Shown here: positions 1 to 5,975 of the stretch, piece by piece | How the letters are laid out: each line of letters begins with the position of its first letter | Position numbering within the stretch: position 1 is the first letter of the stretch | DNA from: AV133 sp035567015 | GTDB taxonomy: Bacteria > Verrucomicrobiota > Verrucomicrobiia > Chthoniobacterales > UBA10450 | Length of the DNA: 15,660 nt | Reading direction: 5' to 3' | Assembly (NCBI GenBank): GCA_035567015.1 | Contig: DATMPQ010000066.1 | Coordinates: forward strand, 1-15,660 | Notes under the pieces: generated by a model | What the model saw: the letters and a program-made list of their open reading frames with translations, nothing else | Database searches by the model: none | What the model was told of the DNA's origin: nothing | Program-made: the position numbers and the translations under genes

Positions 1-549
1 TTTACTGTTGATACGACTCTCACCTACGCCGGCTATAGTGCGTACGGTCTCTCCTATTGGCTGGAAACGGCCGGTGGAACGCAGAGTTTTTTCCACATCA
101 CGGCAGAAGACTTTTTAGTATTCAATGATCCGCAGCAGACGGGGTGGCCAAATGAATTCAGTTTCCCCATGCTCAACGGTGTGGATGCCGGCATGTTTGC
201 CACCAACAATGACTTGGGTGCGACGACGCAGCCGCTGATGTTGGTACCGCCGGGCACCTATGTGGTCTCGCACATTAGCTTTTCGATTACCGGTGCCGAG
301 CCTGGGGTTTACACGTTCTACTCGACGAGCACTGGTCCGCGTCCCTCGGTCGTCGTGAATCAGGATTTGGGCGACGCCGACCTCCCGCGGGCCTCATTCA
401 GTATCACGATTGTGCCGGAGCCGAGCACGTTCGCCCTGCTGGCGCTGACAGGAGCTGGGTTGGGCTTGCTCGCGTATCGCTGTCGGTGCGCGACACGTAG
501 AGACAACGAATTGCGACGCTCATCCGCTTTCGCCAAGGCTATAGCGTGA
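1..549 (+). CDS. PEP-CTERM sorting-domain protein, 3' part only
   Basis: The frame is open from the first base, so the N-terminus and signal peptide lie outside the window; 182 residues are visible. The body is rich in Thr, Ser, Gly and aromatic residues, as in beta-rich secreted proteins, and I recognise no enzymatic domain. Near the end, VPEPST (bases 412-429) is followed by a hydrophobic stretch (FALLALTGAGLGLLAY) and then basic residues. This is the tripartite PEP-CTERM signal, which exosortase recognises and cleaves during export to the cell surface or matrix. Oddly, the chain runs about 22 residues past the hydrophobic helix (RCRCATRRDNE...AKAIA), whereas such proteins usually stop after a few basic residues. 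The added tail may derive from repeat-type sequence that displaced the original stop. The sorting signal is secure; the protein's role is unknown. Confidence 0.85.
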   Translation, partial: FTVDTTLTYAGYSAYGLSYWLETAGGTQSFFHITAEDFLVFNDPQQTGWPNEFSFPMLNGVDAGMFATNNDLGATTQPLMLVPPGTYVVSHISFSITGAEPGVYTFYSTSTGPRPSVVVNQDLGDADLPRASFSITIVPEPSTFALLALTGAGLGLLAYRCRCATRRDNELRRSSAFAKAIA

Positions 550-552
550 CAG

Positions 553-574
553 GTAGAGCGCCGCTACAGTTTTT
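553..574 (+). terminator. possible intrinsic terminator after the PEP-CTERM gene
   Basis: GTAG (553-556) can pair with CTAC (564-567) around a GC-rich core, and a run of five T follows (570-574). It starts 3 bp after the stop codon at 547-549. The stem is short and has a bulge. The same bases also form part of a REP-like unit read on the minus strand, so a terminator role is only tentative. Confidence 0.3.
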
Positions 575-606
575 AGGAGATCTGGCGTCAGCGACGCCAG
601 CTACAG
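553..606 (-). repeat. tandem REP-like hairpins with CTGTAG tags
   Basis: Read on the minus strand, two units follow one another. The first is CTGTAG (606-601) and a perfect 8-bp stem, CTGGCGTC / GACGCCAG (600-593 and 589-582), with a 3-nt loop. The second is CTGTAGC (569-563) and a degenerate GC-rich palindrome ending near 553. The element fills the gap between two convergent genes. The TAG inside the first tag (603-601) is the stop codon of the MBL-fold gene. A third element of the same build lies at 14792-14862. The hairpin is certain; assignment to a REP family is inference from these shared features. Confidence 0.6.
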
Positions 607-1578
607 GGGCAAGACGAATGTTTCGCCGATTTCACGCAGCGCGATGCGCTCTGGCGTGTCGCGCAACGCGGCTTCGAAGCGTTCAATCGGCTCGCGGAAC
701 AGTTCGAAGCTGAGCCGGAAAGTTTGATGATGAACCGGCATGATGAACTGCGCGCCGGCGTCCTTGGCCATTTGTACGGCTTGCTCGGGGTTGCAGTGGC
801 TGCGAATCCAGGGGTTGTAACAACCGATCGACATGATCGCGAGAGCAATCGAGCCGTAACTTCGGAGTTGTTGAAAGTCGTCGGTCATGGCGGTGTCGCC
901 GCCAAAAATGATTCGCCAGCCATTTCTCTCCAATAGATAGCCGTTGTAGCCGCGGTAATCATCGTGCTGCATCCGCGCGCCCCAGTGTTTCACTCGGAAC
1001 GCGATGATGTCGATCTCGCCAGCAGAAGCCGTGATCGATTTTTGTTCGCCCCAGCGAAGTTCCGTCACGTCGCGAAATTTTGTCCAGCGAAGCAGATCAC
1101 TCGTATGCGGCGCGGTGATGACTTTCGTTGAAGCGTTAAAGTCCGCCTCCGGTCGCCGCTCGCCGCGGCGAGCAGGCTTTGACCGACGGCGAGAGAGACG
1201 GTGCAGCGTTCGCGTGTCGAAGTGATCGAAGTGCGCATGCGACAAAAGAATGAGGTCGATCTCAGGCAGCTCGCCTACGCTTAGAGCAGGCGTGGTCAGA
1301 CGTTTGGGTCCGATGGTGAATCCAGGCAATCGAATTCCGATTCGTGGAAAAAGAACGGGATCGGTCAGAATTTTGATGCCGAAGAAATTGATGAGCACGG
1401 TGGCGTGACCGCGCCAGGCCGCGGTCACCCGCGCGTCATCCCACTTCGCCGGATTCGGCTTGGCAAAAGCAGGAGCGATCGGCCGCCGGCTCTCACGTAT
1501 TCCTTCGCGCCATAGATAAGCTACCCAGCGGCGGACGCGCGAGCTTCGGTAGCTCGACTGCACAGACTTCTCTTCCAT
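601..1578 (-). CDS. MBL-fold metal-dependent hydrolase (NAPE-PLD/UlaG-like)
   Basis: This 325-aa protein of the metallo-beta-lactamase fold resembles the bacterial relatives of N-acyl-phosphatidylethanolamine phospholipase D and UlaG lactonase. Visible metal ligands are HAHFDH at residues 114-119, His198 in KHWGARM, Asp228 in GGDTAM, and His283/His284 in PVHHQ. TDPVLFPR (72-79) and RGYNGYL (209-215) are also typical. No signal peptide or TM segment is evident, so it is probably cytoplasmic, and its substrate is unknown. I start it at ATG 1578; the frame extends to a TTG at 1647, but that extension looks non-native. An odd Arg-rich insertion (about residues 132-150) sits between the motif-2 loop and the next strand, and its DNA contains a 16-bp palindrome. 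The last codon and stop fall in a REP-like CTGTAG tag. It converges with the PEP-CTERM gene and has no operon partner in view. Confidence 0.9.
   Translation of the reverse strand: MEEKSVQSSYRSSRVRRWVAYLWREGIRESRRPIAPAFAKPNPAKWDDARVTAAWRGHATVLINFFGIKILTDPVLFPRIGIRLPGFTIGPKRLTTPALSVGELPEIDLILLSHAHFDHFDTRTLHRLSRRRSKPARRGERRPEADFNASTKVITAPHTSDLLRWTKFRDVTELRWGEQKSITASAGEIDIIAFRVKHWGARMQHDDYRGYNGYLLERNGWRIIFGGDTAMTDDFQQLRSYGSIALAIMSIGCYNPWIRSHCNPEQAVQMAKDAGAQFIMPVHHQTFRLSFELFREPIERFEAALRDTPERIALREIGETFVLPL
1158..1173. repeat. 16-bp perfect palindrome inside the MBL-fold gene
   Basis: GCTCGCCGCGGCGAGC is perfectly self-complementary. It encodes residues 136-141 (ARRGER) of the MBL-fold hydrolase, in a loop that looks longer than usual for the family. 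It may mark an in-frame insertion of a palindromic element, but chance in GC-rich coding DNA is not excluded. Confidence 0.5.
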
Positions 1579-1717
1579 TATCAGGAACAATAGATCAAGA
1601 ACCCAGGAATGGAGCGAGCGGGCCGAGCGAGATAGATGGTAAAGCAAGAGTTTTCGCCCACCAACACCCGCCTTCGCACGGCTTCGGCGCGGCAGGCGCG
1701 AAAAGACGCTAAAATTC

Positions 1718-1791
1718 AGAGAACAATTGCTGTTAACCCAAACCTCTTTCGTGTATTTGGCGTGTTTGGTGGGTTAAAAGCTTGGTTCTCT
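1718..1791. repeat. long imperfect inverted repeat (hairpin or MITE-like)
   Basis: The left arm (1718-1740) begins AGAGAAC and ends TTAACCCA. The right arm (1770-1791) begins TGGGTTAA and ends GTTCTCT. The outer 7 bp and inner 8 bp of each arm pair perfectly and the middle part only roughly. The 29-nt loop contains CGTGTATTTGGCGTGTTTGG, with GTGT.TTTGG repeated in it. A short ORF crosses the element (1636-1821) but does not look coding. The stretch between the MBL-fold gene and the next ORF otherwise shows nothing I can name. Confidence 0.6.
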
Positions 1792-1834
1792 TTGTTATCT
1801 TCTGTCCGGATTTTTCTTTGATTCAACAAGCAGG

Positions 1835-2071
1835 ATGCGTGTTGGCCGCAAAAGCCTGGAAGGCTGTGTTCCTGTCAGAGTGAATCGCCTGAAAGAAATT
1901 CTGAGCTGGGATCCGACCGACAAGCGCGAAAGGGGTAAGACACGACGTTATAGATATCGAAGCGAAGGACTCCTATACGTGGTTGAACAAAATGTGACGT
2001 CTCGCGTCCAATTGCCCGTGGCCGGGCGAGCACGGGTGGACTCCATTTTAAAGGCCTTTCACCAAGACTGA
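1835..2071 (+). CDS. small hypothetical protein, doubtful
   Basis: This is an ATG-initiated frame of 78 residues, basic and without TM segments. A GTG at 1880 would give 63 residues (VNRLKEILSWD...). The C-terminal half (GLLYVVEQNVTSRVQLPVAGRARVDSILKAF) has a plausible strand-helix alternation and ordinary codon use, which is why it is listed. There is no good Shine-Dalgarno site, I recognise no family, and an antisense frame of similar length overlaps it. It may be a real small gene, a remnant, or chance. Confidence 0.3.
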   Translation: MRVGRKSLEGCVPVRVNRLKEILSWDPTDKRERGKTRRYRYRSEGLLYVVEQNVTSRVQLPVAGRARVDSILKAFHQD

Positions 2072-2118
2072 TCAAACATAACTTGCGACGCGTCTATGCT
2101 TACGAGACTTAGTTTGTG

Positions 2119-2961
2119 ATGCGCACTGCCGTCAGCGTTCTCTTAAGCCTTACGTCCTCGATCTTGCCCGTTGCTGTGGCGGATTCAGTCCTGCCCCACA
2201 ACGAGGTGGTCTACCAGGGCTGGCTCAAGATGTATAATCTGAAGTTCGATGATGCTCACCGGATTTTCGTTCAATGGGAGCAGGATCATCCCTCCGACCC
2301 GCTCGGGCCTGCGTCCAATGCTGCCGCATATCTGTTCTCTGAGTTAGCCCGTTTGGGATCGCTCGAATCGGAGCTGTTTGTCGATGATGCACGATTCAAA
2401 AGTCGGAAGAAGTTGCTGCCCGATCCTGAGGCAAAGTTACGCTTTACCCAGCAGATCGGTCAGGCGGATCGTCTCGCTGATTCCGCCCTCCAGAAATCAA
2501 GCCGCGATGCAAACGCGCTGTTCGTGAAATCGCTCACCTACGGATTGCGCTCGGATTACGCCGGATTGATAGACAAACGGAGCCTGACCGCGCTGCTTTA
2601 TATAAATCAAGGCCGTCCTTACGCCGATAAGCTCTTGTCGGTGGATCCGACTGCTTTCGACTCCCACCTTGGGCCTGGGATTGAGAATTATCTATTGAGC
2701 CTGAAGCCCGCGCCGCTGCGCTTTCTCCTCAGACTTACGGGGTCGGAAGTGGATCGTGAGAAGGGAATCCAACAGCTTCAAATGACCGCCCTCCATGGAT
2801 ACTACTTTGAACCCTTCGCCAAGTTGTTGCTGGGCGTGGCGGCGTTGCGCGATAAGAATCGAGAGCAGGCGCGCGCAATTCTGAAAGGGCTACGGGATCG
2901 TTTCCCGGACAACGAACTGTTTTCCTTTGAGATGGACCGGCTCACTTCGGGAGTCCAATAA
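2119..2961 (+). CDS. exported TPR-like protein of unknown function
   Basis: This 280-aa protein starts at ATG 2119; a GTG directly before it (2116) would add one residue. A Sec signal peptide is visible: a basic start (MR), a hydrophobic core (VSVLLSLTSSILPVAVA) and a likely cut after AVA at residue 21. The mature part is alpha-helical with TPR-like helix pairs. One is near the N-terminus (VVYQGWLKMYNLKFDDAHRIFVQWEQDHPSDP). A clearer one is at the C-terminus (FAKLLLGVAALRDKNREQARAILKGLRDRFPDNE). Such periplasmic helical scaffolds usually mediate protein contacts; no partner can be named. It is on the same strand as the permease cluster, but 284 bp separate it from the next gene and the sigma-54 promoter lies in that gap, so it is probably a separate unit. 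Confidence 0.82.
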   Translation: MRTAVSVLLSLTSSILPVAVADSVLPHNEVVYQGWLKMYNLKFDDAHRIFVQWEQDHPSDPLGPASNAAAYLFSELARLGSLESELFVDDARFKSRKKLLPDPEAKLRFTQQIGQADRLADSALQKSSRDANALFVKSLTYGLRSDYAGLIDKRSLTALLYINQGRPYADKLLSVDPTAFDSHLGPGIENYLLSLKPAPLRFLLRLTGSEVDREKGIQQLQMTALHGYYFEPFAKLLLGVAALRDKNREQARAILKGLRDRFPDNELFSFEMDRLTSGVQ

Positions 2962-3094
2962 CTCCAATCCTGAAAGCGTTTCGCGAAAAATCATCGGTAT
3001 TGCGAACGGAATGATTCACGCGACTTGCGTTCAATTTCCGCTTGCGCGCAACACTTAGACTGGCCTGGAGCGAGCGTGAAACTGTCCCGAAAAT

Positions 3095-3140
3095 GGAACG
3101 GCCGGTTCCCACTCGCGGAACATCGGCGTCGGATCGTTCC
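3095..3140 (+). promoter_or_regulatory. candidate activator sites: four GGAAC/GTTCC half-sites
   Basis: Half-sites occur at GGAAC 3095-3099, GTTCC 3105-3109, GGAAC 3117-3121 and GTTCC 3136-3140, making two inverted pairs with 5- and 14-nt spacers. They lie roughly 85-130 bp upstream of the predicted sigma-54 start site, where NtrC-type enhancers commonly sit. That the response regulator encoded at 13444-14790 binds here is inference. Confidence 0.45.
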
Positions 3141-3198
3141 AGTACGTTGTATTCGCACTTTATTCGCGATGAATCGTTTACATCGACAATGCAGTTCG

Positions 3199-3214
3199 TG
3201 GCACGGCGGTTGCA
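3199..3214 (+). promoter_or_regulatory. sigma-54 (RpoN) -24/-12 promoter
   Basis: TGGCAC GGCGG TTGCA matches the RpoN consensus TGGCAC-N5-TTGCW at every defined base. The invariant GG (3200-3201) and GC (3212-3213) have the required 10-nt spacing. Transcription would start near 3225, about 20 nt before the ATG at 3246. The same locus encodes a sigma-54 activator (13444-14790), which makes a chance match less likely. It would drive the CxxCH protein and the four permeases. Confidence 0.8.
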
Positions 3215-3245
3215 TAAGGAAATTGCGTCAACCAAAAAAACTCTT

Positions 3246-3461
3246 ATGAACAACGAATTCGAATCCACCTATGCACTTCTTGTTCGCTCGGAAGAAAAAG
3301 GCCGCGGCGTTCTGGAAATTGTGCTCTACGCGATCTTCATTCTTAGCGTCATAGCCGGGATCTGCCAGTCTGCGCTAACTCCGGTCAAGATTTCTGCGCC
3401 GGGTCTTGAGCCTTGCGTTGCTTGCCACATGCAAAGCGTTCCAGCTGCCGGGCAGAGTTAA
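3246..3461 (+). CDS. small single-TM protein with a CxxCH heme-c motif
   Basis: This is a 71-aa protein. The first 22 or so residues are charged and probably cytoplasmic (NEFESTYALLVRSEEKGRG). One TM helix follows (about residues 23-45, LEIVLYAIFILSVIAGIC), then a 25-residue tail, TPVKISAPGLEPCVACHM and a short end. CVACH is a canonical CxxCH, the covalent attachment motif of c-type cytochromes, and the predicted topology puts it outside the membrane, where heme is attached. The protein is far too short for a normal cytochrome c fold; only the adjacent Met offers a possible sixth ligand. The frame is open upstream to 3042, but the sigma-54 promoter at 3199-3214 and the protein's composition favour the start at 3246. 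No Shine-Dalgarno site is visible. It is the first gene after that promoter, 51 bp before the first permease. Family unknown; heme binding, a thiol role or metal binding are all possible. Confidence 0.72.
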   Translation: MNNEFESTYALLVRSEEKGRGVLEIVLYAIFILSVIAGICQSALTPVKISAPGLEPCVACHMQSVPAAGQS

Positions 3462-3512
3462 TCGAGACGAAATTTTAGTTCCTTCGGACGTGGCCGACGA
3501 TTAAAGATTTCC

Positions 3513-5966
3513 ATGCACGATTTGCGGTACGCGATTCGCCAACTGGCTAAAACTCCCGGCTTAACGCTGATCGCGCTCCTGGCGCTTGCGCTCGGGATCG
3601 GCGCGAACACGGCGATTTTCAGTGTGGTGAACGCAGTGCTGCTCCGGCCGCTGGCATATCCCGATCCGGATAAATTGATCGTGCTGCGGGAGCGCTCGAA
3701 CAACTTTGAAAGGGGCGCGGTCGGCTACATGAACTGGCTCGACTGGCATGCCGCGCAGCGCAGCTTCACCGACGTCGCACTCGTTAGGCGAGAAGGTTTC
3801 AACTTCTCGGTGGGCGCGGGAGCTCGCGCGCCCGAACGCGTCCGGGGACTTCGCGCGAGCTCGGGTTTTCTTTCAGTGATGGGATTAAAACCGCGGATCG
3901 GTCGTGACCTGACTTCCGCGGAGGATGTCTCAGGCGCCGCGAACGTTGCTTTGATTAGCGAGAATTTGTGGCGTCAGCACTTCGCCGGTTCACCGTCCGT
4001 GCTCGGCAAACGTGGAATGATTGACGGATTGCTTCGTGAGATTGTGGGCGTCTTTCCCAGCGAGCTGCAGTTCGGTCGTAACCCCGATGTCATCCTGCCG
4101 TTGAGCGAGCTGGTGAAAGAGCCGGGTATGCAGAGCCGTGACAATCACCAGGGCTTCTGGGGCATCGGCCGCCTCAAGCCGGGCGTGACTCTGACTCAGG
4201 CGAATAGTGATCTTAACGCAATCGCCCTCGATCTGGAGAAGAAATATCCGGACACTAACACTGGCCGGCGCGTCACCATGCGCCCGTTGTTTGAGACGAC
4301 CGTGGGCGATTACCGTGCCAGCTTGAACTTACTGCTCGCTGCCGTCGGCTGCGTGTTACTGATCGCGTGCGCGAACGTTGCCAACCTACAGCTGGCTCGC
4401 GCCCTCGCTCGTGAAAAGGAAATGGCAGTGCGAGCTGCGCTTGGAGCAAGCCGCTGGGCTCTTGCGCGGCAACTGCTCATCGAAAGTACCCTGGTCGCAA
4501 TCATAGGTGCAGCCGCCGGCATCCTACTGACACTCTGGAGCATGGACGCAATTCTGGCGCTCACGCCACCGACCGTGCCGCGATTTCATGAAACGAAGAT
4601 CGACATTAGCGTGCTGGCTTTCACTGCGGTCGCGGCTTTATCAGCGGGGATTCTCGTCGGCATCTGGCCGGCATGGCGAATTTCCCACACCGCCTCAATT
4701 TCGCTCGCCTTGCACGAAGTGGGCGGGCGCGGCTCAAGTGACGGTCTCGGCAGACAACGAATGCGTTCAGGGCTGGTGATCACGCAAGTGGCGCTCGCAA
4801 TCATCTTGCTCGCCGGCGCGGGTTTGACTTTGAAAAGTTTCTGGCACGCACAGAACGCACCGCTCGGTTTCAATCCGCACGGCGTCGTCAACTTTGAGAT
4901 TTCTTTGCCGGACGCGAAATATCGCAAAGATGAACAGAAGGACGCGTTTTGGACGCAGCTACTCGAGCGCGTGCAGCGCATTCGCGGGGTCGAGTTCGCC
5001 GCGATCAGCTCGAACAGTCCCTTTGACGACAACGAAGAGGATAGTTACTTCCACCTTACCGGCACGCCTCCTATTCCGCCCGGTCAGCAGCCGTCAGCGG
5101 AAGTAAGCTCGATTTCGCCCGATTACTTTCGTGTTCTGGGCATGCCGATTCTTCGCGGCCGCAGTTTTAGTCCGGAAGATCTTCCCGGAGAAAAAGGACA
5201 TTCGCGCTCGATCATCATCGATGAATCATTCGCGCAAAAATACTTCCCTGGAAAAGATCCGATCGGCCAATATATCGACGACAATAAGACGCTCGATAAA
5301 ACTGCGCCGCCGATGATGATTGTTGGCGTCGTCCCGCGCACACGGAACGAGGCGCCGGGTGAAGATAATTCCGAAAAATTGCAGATGGTGCAGGAATATA
5401 TTTGCGCGTCGCAGGACGCGCAGAGCTCGAACAATCTGCACATTCGCACCAATCTGCGCGACATCGGACCGCTGGTTGCGGCAGTGAAACGCGAAGTCCA
5501 GGCGCTCGATCCGGATCAACCGATCGGTCAGATTTCGACAATGGATGCAAGCGTCGCTTCAAGCCTGGCGACGCGTCGACTGACGATGGCGTTATTGGCG
5601 GCATTTGCAGTTCTCGCGCTCGTGCTGGCAAGCGTCGGCCTGTATGGCGTGATGGCGCTCACAGTGACGCAGCGCACGCGCGAGCTCGGCATACGAATGG
5701 CGCTCGGCGCCGCGCGTGCGAGCATTTTTCGGCTGGTGCTTGGCCATGGCATGTCGCTTATGGGAGTCGGCATCGTCCTCGGTCTTGTCGGCGCAGTGGC
5801 AGTCGGCCGCGCGTTGATGTCGTTGCTCTACAACGTGGGCGCGCTCGATGCCGGGGCTGTCGGCACTGCTGTGCTGACGCTTTTAGCCGTCGCGCTAATT
5901 GCCTGTTGTGTTCCAGCGCGGCGAGCTACGCGTGTCGATCCAATCGTGGCGTTACGCACCGAATAA
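3513..5966 (+). CDS. ADOP-type ABC transporter permease (copy 1 of 4)
   Basis: This 817-aa protein is of the duplicated-orphan-permease type: two MacB_PCD/FtsX units fused in one chain. After a short cytoplasmic start (MHDLRYAIRQLAKTPG), TM1 (about 17-40) carries the family signature LGIGANTAIFSVVNAVLLRPL. A periplasmic MacB-like domain fills about 50-265. The first FtsX unit (about 268-390) contains the ATPase-coupling helix EMAVRAALGASRW. A TM near 420-443 leads to the second periplasmic domain (about 455-680). The second FtsX unit (about 690-806) has the coupling helix ELGIRMALGAAR. The chain ends RVDPIVALRTE. MacB/Lol-type permeases use ATP hydrolysed by a partner to do mechanical work on periplasmic or lipoprotein substrates; no ATPase is in view. 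No clear Shine-Dalgarno site is seen. It is probably cotranscribed with the CxxCH protein upstream and copy 2, 9 bp downstream. Confidence 0.95.
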   Translation: MHDLRYAIRQLAKTPGLTLIALLALALGIGANTAIFSVVNAVLLRPLAYPDPDKLIVLRERSNNFERGAVGYMNWLDWHAAQRSFTDVALVRREGFNFSVGAGARAPERVRGLRASSGFLSVMGLKPRIGRDLTSAEDVSGAANVALISENLWRQHFAGSPSVLGKRGMIDGLLREIVGVFPSELQFGRNPDVILPLSELVKEPGMQSRDNHQGFWGIGRLKPGVTLTQANSDLNAIALDLEKKYPDTNTGRRVTMRPLFETTVGDYRASLNLLLAAVGCVLLIACANVANLQLARALAREKEMAVRAALGASRWALARQLLIESTLVAIIGAAAGILLTLWSMDAILALTPPTVPRFHETKIDISVLAFTAVAALSAGILVGIWPAWRISHTASISLALHEVGGRGSSDGLGRQRMRSGLVITQVALAIILLAGAGLTLKSFWHAQNAPLGFNPHGVVNFEISLPDAKYRKDEQKDAFWTQLLERVQRIRGVEFAAISSNSPFDDNEEDSYFHLTGTPPIPPGQQPSAEVSSISPDYFRVLGMPILRGRSFSPEDLPGEKGHSRSIIIDESFAQKYFPGKDPIGQYIDDNKTLDKTAPPMMIVGVVPRTRNEAPGEDNSEKLQMVQEYICASQDAQSSNNLHIRTNLRDIGPLVAAVKREVQALDPDQPIGQISTMDASVASSLATRRLTMALLAAFAVLALVLASVGLYGVMALTVTQRTRELGIRMALGAARASIFRLVLGHGMSLMGVGIVLGLVGAVAVGRALMSLLYNVGALDAGAVGTAVLTLLAVALIACCVPARRATRVDPIVALRTE

Positions 5967-5975
5967 ATCGACATC

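Noticed and set aside
1579..1647. TTG-initiated N-terminal extension of the MBL-fold hydrolase
   Set aside because: It adds 23 residues not expected for the family and uses a weaker start codon than ATG 1578.
1636..1821. Plus-strand ORF of 61 aa upstream of the MBL-fold gene
   Set aside because: Its second half is translated from the inverted repeat at 1718-1791; there is no ribosome binding site or family resemblance.
2979..2988. TTTCGCGAAA palindrome after the TPR-like gene as a terminator
   Set aside because: It is self-complementary without a loop and has no T-run after it; nothing else supports a role.
3042..3245. N-terminal extension of the CxxCH protein (139-aa version)
   Set aside because: The extension would span the candidate activator sites and the sigma-54 promoter and has a non-native, Arg/Ser/Thr-rich composition; ATG 3246 is preferred.
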